This document shows positions 1 to 5,104 of a stretch of DNA of 7,039 nt, piece by piece. Position 1 is the stretch's first letter; each line of letters starts with the position of its first letter. Location: NCBI GenBank assembly GCA_002713555.1, contig PATG01000008.1, positions 1-7,039 of the forward strand, given 5' to 3'. A program made the translations under genes and the position numbers. The notes below the pieces were generated by a model. That model saw only the letters and a list, made by a program, of their open reading frames with translations, searched no databases and was not told the DNA's origin. Origin of the DNA: Planctomycetaceae bacterium (GTDB taxonomy: Bacteria > Planctomycetota > Planctomycetia > Pirellulales > Lacipirellulaceae).

Positions 1-1
1 C

Positions 2-2716
2 TCTCGCGCTTTCGTAGACGTGCGGCTTGCCCCCCAAGCTGACTTCGGCGAGGCGGCGCCCGAAGATATTGTAGTAGACGCCGGCGGCGGTACCGGTGTT
101 GAAGTTGTCGTAGCTGAGGTCGAGGTTGAGCAGGAAGGGCGACTGGCCTTGCAGCGAGCGTTTGTTCGACGCCTCGGGGTTGAGCGCGCGGCGCAATTGC
201 AGCTCTTCGGGCGCGATGCTGACCTCGGAGCTGACCAGCGAGAGATTGCCGCCGGCGTTGAAGTGTTCCAGGGCCGGGTTGACGAAGGGCAGGCCGCATC
301 GTGCCTCGAATTCTATGCCGGCGACCCGCGCCTGCTCGACGTTTTGGAACTGCACCTCGCCGTTGACGGTGAGGATGACGTGCTCGATCGGGTTCTGGAA
401 ATCCTTGTAGAACAGACTAACTGCGTAGATTTCGCCGGGCTTGCCGAAGTGTTCCCAGCGCAGATCGAAGTTGTCGACCAGGGTCCGTTCGAGTTCGGCA
501 TTGCCGATGAAGATGAAATCCCCGACAAAGCTGAACGAGGCGAAGGGCGCCAGTTCGCGGAAGGTCGGCCGGGCTAGGGTGCGGCCATAAGATGTCCGCA
601 GGTTCAGCCCCGGTCGGAGTTCGTAGACGGCGTTGAGCGAGGGCAGCAGGTCGTTCTCGGAGAGGTGGCCCCGCGCCTTGGTCGGGTCCTGGCTCGCTAC
701 GTCGATGCGGGTCGACTCGAGCCGGGCGCCGCTGACCAGGCGCAGCTTGGTGTCGATTGGCAGCTCGACCATGGCGTAGCCGGCGTAGATCTGCTGGTCG
801 CCGTCGAAATTGCTCGACAGCTGGGTGGCGTCCTGGACGTAGGAGCCGAAGCGGTACTGTTCGCCATTGCTGGTCAGGCCGACCTTGTCGGGAGTGAAAA
901 AGGATTCGGGGTCGCCGTCGTAGTCTATGTCGTCCTGGTCGAACTCGTAGCGGCGCTCGCGGAAGGTGCGCTCCTTGTCGAGGGCCAGGAAGCCGGTTTT
1001 GAAGTTGCTATTGATTCCCTGCCACTGTTTGAAGGGCAGGGTGAGGTTGAGCTGGAATTCGCGGTTTTTTTCGTCGAGGTCGCGGAAGTAGCGGGTCGGC
1101 AGCGGGTAGATCGAGGGCGAAATGGAGTAGTCGGTCACCGGACCGCGGACCACCTTGCCTTCGGCGTCGCGCATGACCTCGCCGTTCTCGTCGCGCAGGG
1201 GGCGGATCTTGGTGACGAAGTTAGAGGTGAAGAAGCGCAAGTCCGGCTCGTTCTGGGTCGAAGACGACAGCGAGCCCGACCACTCGGCCTTGAGGTCGCG
1301 CAGGGCGCCGAAGTGGTGCTTGCCCGACAGTTGCAAAGACTGGATCTGCCGCTCGGTGAATTGCAATACGCGGGTCTCGTAAATGGCTTCTTCATCCAGG
1401 TCGCGCGGGAAGGCGCCGGCCAGGTAGCGGGCGACGTCCTCGCTGTTGCGGTTGTACATATTGGTAATGGACAGCTCGTGGGTCGGGGTTGGCTTGTAGG
1501 ACAGGGTCAACAGGCTGCCCCAGCCGATCTCCTGGGAGCCGCGGGTGTCGGCGAGCTGGAAGTTGTTGGTCAGGGTCGAGGCCTGGCGGCTGGTCAGCTG
1601 CCAGCGCGCCGACGAGCCGTTGTCGTAGAAGGAAGAACTATTGCTGTAGGTCAGCGTGCCGAGAAAACCGAAAGGCCGACCCAAGAACTTGACCTGGTTG
1701 CCCAGGGCGACCGAATAGCTCTGGTTGACCGGGGAGGTCTTGGTGGTCGGAGCCATGACCGGGGAGAAAGCTTTGGAGTAGAGATCGAGCTGTTGGGCCT
1801 TGTCCCCGTCGTTGTAGGCGGCGCCGACATCAGGGATGTCCACATTGCCCCGGGCCAGGTCGTCGCGAATATCGCGCGTGCCGTCGTCGACCCCCAACCA
1901 GTCGAGGTCGCCGCCTTCGTAGGTCAGGAATTCGTCGTTGAACGAACTCTGGGTGTTGTATGTGGTCGACGAGGTGACGGAAAAAGTGAAATTATCGGGG
2001 AAGGCCTTGGTGCCGATATTGACCGCGCCGCCAGTGAAATCCCCGGGTTTGTCGGGGGTAAAGCTCTTGGTGGTGACGATATTGTCGAGCAGGCTGGAGG
2101 GGAAGAGGTCTATCGGCACCGCTCGTTTGTTGGGATCGGCGCTGGGCAGCGAGGCCCCGTTGAGCTGGACCGAGCTGTAGCGGTCACCCAGACCGCGGAT
2201 ATAGACGTATTTGCCCCCGACGACCGAGGCGCCGGTGATGTGCGACATGGCTTCGGCGGCGTCGCCGAAGCCGGCGCGCGAGATTTCCTCGGCGCTGATC
2301 GCGTCGCTGACCGCGGAGGCTTTCTGACGCTCCTTGAGCAAGGCCGCCCCGGTATTGCGCAGGGCCTTGGCCTCGACGATGACCTCGTCTTCGAGTTCGA
2401 TGGCCTCTGTCGCCAGCGCGATATCGAGTTTGGCCACGGCGCCTTCTTTGACCTCGACGCCGATAATCGAAGCCTTCTGGTAGCCGATCATCGAACTGAA
2501 CAGCACATAGGTGCCGGGGGGCACGTCGAAGAGCTGAAAATTTCCTTCAAAATCACAGATCGTGCCGTAGTTGGTGCCTGCGAGAAAGATCGTGGCGCCG
2601 ATGAGCGGATCGCCGGTCTGGCGGTCGAGGACGGATCCCGATATGGTGCCCTGGGCCACGGCGGAGCCGGCAAGGGCGAAAAGGGCGATAGTGGCGAATA
2701 TGCAACTGCGCGACAT
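2..2716 (-). CDS. TonB-dependent outer-membrane receptor with N-terminal carboxypeptidase-regulatory-like domain (partial, C-terminus off the left edge)
   Basis: This frame stays open for 905 codons from ATG 2716 to the left edge. The product is a ligand-gated outer-membrane beta-barrel that takes up a substrate using energy from TonB-ExbBD. Residues 1-21 form a signal peptide (hydrophobic core, likely cleavage after AVA). Residues 23-105 form a carboxypeptidase-regulatory-like fold (GSVLDRQTGDPLIGATI, then DVPPGTYVL). A TonB-box-like stretch, EDEVIVEA, lies at 109-116. The plug spans about 125-240, with YIRGLGDRY at 172-180 and GGAVNIGT at 229-236. The barrel follows, with the family motif SYGRTLARPTFRELAPF at 709-725. 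The final visible segment, YNIFGRRLAEVSLGG at 882-896, is typical of the end of such receptors, so probably fewer than 100 residues are missing. ATG 2716 is preferred because GGAGG (2732-2728) lies 11 bases upstream; an in-frame ATG at 2734 overlaps that site. The ligand cannot be read from the sequence. Divergence from a porin-pst operon suggests a phosphorus compound, which is inference. Confidence 0.93.
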   Translation of the reverse strand, partial: MSRSCIFATIALFALAGSAVAQGTISGSVLDRQTGDPLIGATIFLAGTNYGTICDFEGNFQLFDVPPGTYVLFSSMIGYQKASIIGVEVKEGAVAKLDIALATEAIELEDEVIVEAKALRNTGAALLKERQKASAVSDAISAEEISRAGFGDAAEAMSHITGASVVGGKYVYIRGLGDRYSSVQLNGASLPSADPNKRAVPIDLFPSSLLDNIVTTKSFTPDKPGDFTGGAVNIGTKAFPDNFTFSVTSSTTYNTQSSFNDEFLTYEGGDLDWLGVDDGTRDIRDDLARGNVDIPDVGAAYNDGDKAQQLDLYSKAFSPVMAPTTKTSPVNQSYSVALGNQVKFLGRPFGFLGTLTYSNSSSFYDNGSSARWQLTSRQASTLTNNFQLADTRGSQEIGWGSLLTLSYKPTPTHELSITNMYNRNSEDVARYLAGAFPRDLDEEAIYETRVLQFTERQIQSLQLSGKHHFGALRDLKAEWSGSLSSSTQNEPDLRFFTSNFVTKIRPLRDENGEVMRDAEGKVVRGPVTDYSISPSIYPLPTRYFRDLDEKNREFQLNLTLPFKQWQGINSNFKTGFLALDKERTFRERRYEFDQDDIDYDGDPESFFTPDKVGLTSNGEQYRFGSYVQDATQLSSNFDGDQQIYAGYAMVELPIDTKLRLVSGARLESTRIDVASQDPTKARGHLSENDLLPSLNAVYELRPGLNLRTSYGRTLARPTFRELAPFASFSFVGDFIFIGNAELERTLVDNFDLRWEHFGKPGEIYAVSLFYKDFQNPIEHVILTVNGEVQFQNVEQARVAGIEFEARCGLPFVNPALEHFNAGGNLSLVSSEVSIAPEELQLRRALNPEASNKRSLQGQSPFLLNLDLSYDNFNTGTAAGVYYNIFGRRLAEVSLGGKPHVYESAR

Positions 2717-2727
2717 GGGTTTTAGAA

Positions 2728-2732
2728 CCTCC
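2728..2732 (-). promoter_or_regulatory. Ribosome binding site of the TonB receptor
   Basis: GGAGG read on the minus strand, 11 bases before ATG 2716. It overlaps the alternative in-frame ATG at 2734, which has no GGAGG of its own at a usable distance, so it decides the start in favour of 2716. The in-frame stop TGA at 2752-2750 limits any longer version. Confidence 0.7.
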
Positions 2733-2799
2733 ATTGGGTAGGGTCGATGTCACAAATGACGCAAAGGGGATTTTCGCTGGAGGTATGATGGAAATGCCG

Positions 2800-2828
2800 T
2801 GTTGAGAAGGGGTTACGGCGAGATTACA
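2800..2828 (-). promoter_or_regulatory. Candidate Pho-box-like direct repeats facing the TonB receptor
   Basis: On the minus strand, three heptamers begin exactly 11 bases apart: TGTAATC (2828-2822), CGTAACC (2817-2811) and CTCAACA (2806-2800). The first two share GTAA; the third matches the rightward unit CGTAACA at five of seven positions. The 7-base unit with a 4-base gap is the geometry of PhoB-type Pho boxes. A weak -10-like CATACC (2787-2782) follows at about the right distance. The third unit and the -10 are weak, so this is a candidate operator, less certain than the rightward array. Confidence 0.4.
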
Positions 2829-2840
2829 ATCCGGTGTAAT
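2823..2840. repeat. Perfect dyad ATTACA-N6-TGTAAT
   Basis: A 6-base inverted repeat with a 6-base spacer, ATTACA at 2823-2828 and TGTAAT at 2835-2840, in the divergent promoter region. It could be an operator for a dimeric regulator, or two Pho-type half-sites in opposite orientation, because its left arm is part of the leftward phased repeat set. I do not recognise it as a named operator. Confidence 0.4.
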
Positions 2841-2902
2841 ACAGGTATGGGGTAAAATCAACCGCGAAAATGGGGTGGAAATCACCAGACGGGATAGTGA
2901 AT

Positions 2903-2975
2903 CGTAACAATTCCGTAACAATGCCGTAACGAGCGCGGCACATCAAAATTGTAATATTGTGACATATTGGTTACA
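2903..2975 (+). promoter_or_regulatory. Pho-box-like array of 11-bp-phased repeats upstream of the porin-pst genes
   Basis: Heptamers sit in one 11-base register: CGTAACA at 2903, CGTAACA at 2914, CGTAACG at 2925, a degenerate CGGCACA at 2936, no clear copy at 2947, then TGTGACA at 2958 and GGTTACA at 2969. Units are 7 bases with 4-base gaps, the arrangement bound by tandem PhoB/PhoP dimers in Pho regulons. The word differs from the E. coli unit CTGTCAT and is closer to Bacillus TTAACA-type units, so the exact regulator is inferred. Location directly ahead of a porin, pstS and pstC supports phosphate-starvation control. Confidence 0.7.
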
Positions 2976-2980
2976 TCGGT

Positions 2981-2988
2981 CATATAGA
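2981..2988 (+). promoter_or_regulatory. Candidate -10 element of the porin promoter
   Basis: CATATAGA contains TATAGA (2983-2988), four of six matches to TATAAT, starting 7 bases after the last phased repeat. PhoB-activated promoters typically have a -10 about 10 bases after the box and no good -35, which roughly fits. An alternative is TAATAT at 2952-2957, about 20 bases after the first three repeats. The sequence alone does not decide between them. Confidence 0.35.
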
Positions 2989-2990
2989 CG

Positions 2991-3013
2991 CGCCAAATCC
3001 CCGGAATTTGGCG
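2991..3013 (+). repeat. Perfect 8-bp inverted repeat (leader hairpin) before the porin
   Basis: CGCCAAAT (2991-2998) and ATTTGGCG (3006-3013) are exact reverse complements around a 7-base loop. If transcription starts just after the TATAGA at 2983, this hairpin is at or very near the 5' end of the porin mRNA, where it could protect the transcript or control it. The following bases, TTTAATC, are too short a T-tract for a convincing terminator. It could also be a protein-binding dyad. Confidence 0.5.
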
Positions 3014-3028
3014 TTTAATCCACCACCT

Positions 3029-3036
3029 AAGGGAGG
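3029..3036 (+). promoter_or_regulatory. Ribosome binding site of the porin
   Basis: AAGGGAGG lies 12 bases upstream of ATG 3049, a strong Shine-Dalgarno at a slightly long distance. The spacer contains a TGTAACA word (3039-3045) that is not in register with the upstream array. Confidence 0.6.
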
Positions 3037-3048
3037 CTTGTAACACAT

Positions 3049-4020
3049 ATGAAAAAGATCGGATCGTTACTCAGCGCCGCATTGATTTTTGCGGCCGCTT
3101 CCGCGGTCGACGCCGCAGAGGGCAAGATCAAGGGCTATATGTTCGGCGATTACTATGCCGTATTGGCCGCCGACGACGGCGAGACCAAGTTGCCCGAGAA
3201 GCGCAATGCCTTCCAGTTCCGCCGCATCTACTTCACCTACGAGAAGGGGCTCAATGACGATTTCTCGGTGCGCTACCGCCTAGAGGTAAAAGACGCCGGC
3301 TTCGGCAAGGGATCGAAGATGGAGCCCTTCGTCAAGCACGGCTATTTGAAGTGGAAGGGCGCCCTGGGCGCAAGCGATTTCTATTTCGGCTTGCAGGGCA
3401 CGCCGACCTGGGCTGTAGCAGAGAAGGTCTGGGGTTATCGCTCCATCGCCAAAACGGTCCTAGACTGGAATAAAATCGGTTCCTCCGCCGATATCGGCGC
3501 GGCCCTCAAAGGCAAGTCGGGCAAGATCGGCTACCACGTCATGCTCGGCAATGGCCCCGGACAGGGCCCCGAGGACGACCACGGCAAGAAGATCTACGGC
3601 TCGCTGAGCTTTAAAGCCTCTGACAGCCTGGTTCTCGAGGGCTACGCCGATTTCAATATGAAGCCCGCCGAGCAGAACGAATTGACGGTCAAGGTCTTCG
3701 CCGGTCTGCAGGGCGAGGGGCTCAACGCCGGCGTCGAGGTCTTTTCGCGCACCAACGCCAAGGCCGCCGCCGGCGAGGATGTGACGATTAGCGGTCTGTC
3801 GGCCTTCGGCTCCCTGCCGCTTGGCGCTTCGCTAAAGGGCTTCGGTCGCGTCGATGCGGTTTCCAACGACGCCACGGACACCACCGACCTGCTGGTGATC
3901 GCCGGGCTCGATCACATGCCGGCCAAGAATGTCCACCTGATGCCCAATGTGGTCGTCGCGCTGCCCGACGGCCCCGATCCCAATATTCAGGGGCGTTTGA
4001 CCTTCTACTACAAGTTTTAA
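3049..4020 (+). CDS. Outer-membrane porin, probably phosphate-related (OprP/OprO-like)
   Basis: This 323-residue protein looks like a secreted outer-membrane beta-barrel. Residues 1-22 are a signal peptide (MKK, hydrophobic core, likely cleavage after VDA). The mature part shows alternating hydrophobic/polar strands throughout, including FQFRRIYFTYEKGLNDDFSV at 55-74, GYLKWKG at 98-104 and FYFGLQGT at 111-118, and ends in FYYKF, with the terminal phenylalanine used by the BAM assembly machinery. The arginine-containing strand FQFRR followed by a 'DDF' turn resembles the start of the phosphate-selective porin O/P family. At 323 residues it is shorter than Pseudomonas OprP (roughly 400-450), so it may be a distant or smaller relative. 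It lies downstream of a Pho-box-like array and 103 bases ahead of pstS. The barrel call is solid. Phosphate as substrate is inferred from context, and the lysine-rich lining would suit an anion. Confidence 0.8.
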   Translation: MKKIGSLLSAALIFAAASAVDAAEGKIKGYMFGDYYAVLAADDGETKLPEKRNAFQFRRIYFTYEKGLNDDFSVRYRLEVKDAGFGKGSKMEPFVKHGYLKWKGALGASDFYFGLQGTPTWAVAEKVWGYRSIAKTVLDWNKIGSSADIGAALKGKSGKIGYHVMLGNGPGQGPEDDHGKKIYGSLSFKASDSLVLEGYADFNMKPAEQNELTVKVFAGLQGEGLNAGVEVFSRTNAKAAAGEDVTISGLSAFGSLPLGASLKGFGRVDAVSNDATDTTDLLVIAGLDHMPAKNVHLMPNVVVALPDGPDPNIQGRLTFYYKF

Positions 4021-4053
4021 TCTGGAATGTAACAAACGCTTCATCGGGGTGAC

Positions 4054-4073
4054 ACGCGGTTGTAACACCGCGT
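4054..4073 (+). repeat. GC-rich hairpin between porin and pstS
   Basis: ACGCGGT (4054-4060) and ACCGCGT (4067-4073) are exact reverse complements with a 6-base loop, TGTAAC, so the loop carries most of a TGTAACA motif. No T-run follows, so it does not look like a classic intrinsic terminator. It could be an mRNA-stabilising or attenuating structure between porin and pstS, or an operator dyad. Confidence 0.45.
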
Positions 4074-4111
4074 CTGGAAATTGTTACAGAACAAATACAC
4101 CCCAATTGTAT

Positions 4112-4116
4112 GGAGG
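4112..4116 (+). promoter_or_regulatory. Ribosome binding site of pstS
   Basis: GGAGG lies 7 bases before ATG 4124, an ideal distance. It fixes the start at 4124 over the upstream in-frame ATG at 4049, which would place 25 unlikely residues ahead of an obvious signal peptide. Confidence 0.8.
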
Positions 4117-4123
4117 ATGCACA

Positions 4124-5095
4124 ATGAGTAAGAAATGGATCTCCGCCGCCCTGTTGAGCGCGACGCTCGCGGGCGTGGCACAGGCCCAGACCATCGAAGT
4201 GGACGAGCGGATTCCGTCCTACCAGAAAGTCAGCGGCATATCCGGCAACGCCAGCAGTATCGGCTCGGATACCATGAACAATATGATGGCGCTGTGGCTG
4301 GAGGCCTTCCGCAAGTACTATCCCAACGTCAGGATCCAGATCGAGGGCAAGGGCTCGTCGACGGCGCCGCCGGCGCTGATCGAGGGGACCGCGCAATTCG
4401 GTCCGATGTCGCGAGCGATGAAGTCGAGCGAGGAGGACAAGTTCGAACAGGCCTTCGGTTACAAGCCGACCCCCCTGCGCACCTCGCTGGACGCGCTGGC
4501 GGTCTTCGTCAACAAGGACAATCCCATCGAGGGCTTGAGTCTGCCGCAGGTCGACGCAATTTTCTCCAAGACCCGCCGCAGCGAGTTCGCCCAGGACATC
4601 ACCTCCTGGGGCGAGTTGGGGCTCAACGGCAATTGGTCTAGAGCTCAGATCAGCCTCTACGGCCGCAACTCGGCATCGGGCACCTACGGCTTCTTCAAGA
4701 AGCAGGCGCTGTTCAAGGGCGATTACAAGGACCAGGTCAAGGAGCAGCCGGGTTCGGCTTCGGTGGTCCAGGGCATTACCGAGGACCGCTTCGCCATCGG
4801 CTATAGCGGCATCGGCTACCTGACTTCCGGCGTGCGCGTGGTGCCCCTGGCCAAGAAGCCGGGACAGCCCTTCATGGAGGGGTCGTTGGAAAATGTGCTG
4901 ACCGGCGACTACCCGCTGGGCCGCTTCCTCTACAATTATATAAACAAAGCGCCCGGCAAGCCGATGGATCCGCTGGTGCGCGAATTCTGCAAGTTCATCT
5001 TCTCGAAGGAAGGGCAGGAAATCGTCATCAAAGACGGCTATATGCCCGTACCCTTCGAGGTCGCCGAGGCCGAGCTGGCCAAGCTGGACGATTAA
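4124..5095 (+). CDS. pstS: Phosphate ABC transporter periplasmic phosphate-binding protein PstS
   Basis: PstS captures inorganic phosphate in the periplasm and delivers it to the PstCAB transporter. The product is 323 residues, normal for the family. Residues 1-21 are a signal peptide (MSKKW, hydrophobic core, cleavage after AQA). Phosphate-binding loops are visible in family order: GNASSIGSDT at 41-50, GKGSSTAPP at 75-83 followed by FGPMSR at 92-97, GRNSASGTYGFF at 180-191, and the IGYSGIGY segment at 225-232. The C-terminal FCKFIFSKEGQEIV (288-301) is the usual closing helix. It resembles the form found in Pseudomonas and Vibrio pst operons, matching the long PstC that follows. There is no lipobox cysteine, so the protein should be soluble. 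It is probably co-transcribed with pstC, whose start is 9 bases after this stop. The upstream TGTAACA motifs suggest phosphate-starvation control. Confidence 0.95.
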   Translation: MSKKWISAALLSATLAGVAQAQTIEVDERIPSYQKVSGISGNASSIGSDTMNNMMALWLEAFRKYYPNVRIQIEGKGSSTAPPALIEGTAQFGPMSRAMKSSEEDKFEQAFGYKPTPLRTSLDALAVFVNKDNPIEGLSLPQVDAIFSKTRRSEFAQDITSWGELGLNGNWSRAQISLYGRNSASGTYGFFKKQALFKGDYKDQVKEQPGSASVVQGITEDRFAIGYSGIGYLTSGVRVVPLAKKPGQPFMEGSLENVLTGDYPLGRFLYNYINKAPGKPMDPLVREFCKFIFSKEGQEIVIKDGYMPVPFEVAEAELAKLDD

Positions 5096-5099
5096 AGGA
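5095..5099 (+). promoter_or_regulatory. Ribosome binding site of pstC
   Basis: AAGGA overlaps the last base of the pstS stop codon and lies 5 bases before TTG 5105. The pstS stop (5093-5095) is in the same frame as pstC, so the start must fall after it; TTG 5105 is the first usable start codon, with GTG 5132 the next option. Confidence 0.6.
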
Positions 5100-5104
5100 C
5101 GGCA

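Larger units (their letters stand above)
2717..3048. promoter_or_regulatory. Divergent intergenic regulatory region between TonB receptor and porin
   Basis: These 332 bases separate two genes transcribed away from each other, and I see no convincing small gene in them. The region is visibly more AT-rich than the flanking genes and is rich in GTAA(C/T)A and GTTAC words. It contains a rightward set of 11-bp-phased repeats, a shorter leftward set, an ATTACA/TGTAAT dyad, a candidate -10 for the porin, and a hairpin in the porin leader. It should hold at least one promoter in each direction. Confidence 0.85.
4021..4123 (+). promoter_or_regulatory. pstS upstream region with TGTAACA motifs
   Basis: The 103 bases between porin and pstS contain TGTAACA at 4028-4034, GGTGACA at 4048-4054, TGTAACA at 4061-4067, and the inverted form TGTTACA at 4082-4088. 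The two exact copies are 33 bases apart, three turns of an 11-base repeat; the other two are out of register. This may be a second Pho-responsive promoter giving extra expression of the binding protein. I see no clear -10, so pstS may also be read from the porin promoter. Confidence 0.45.

Noticed and set aside
20..577. A 185-codon open frame on the plus strand
   Set aside because: Also antisense to the receptor barrel; same biased composition and no domain.
665..2725. A 686-codon open frame on the plus strand
   Set aside because: It lies antisense to the TonB receptor, whose minus-strand translation shows a signal peptide, plug and barrel motifs. The plus-strand translation has no recognisable domain and low-complexity Val/Gly/Ala/Glu composition typical of antisense frames in GC-rich genes.
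2553..2921. A 122-codon minus-strand open frame spanning the promoter region
   Set aside because: It overlaps the receptor's N-terminal coding region in another frame, crosses the regulatory repeats and has no domain.
4054..4073. The hairpin as an intrinsic terminator of the porin gene
   Set aside because: The stem is perfect but no T-run follows; the downstream bases are CTGGAAATTG.
4049..4123. A longer pstS starting at ATG 4049
   Set aside because: It would add 25 residues with several cysteines before a clear signal peptide and would cover the hairpin and the ribosome site; ATG 4124 has GGAGG at 7 bases.
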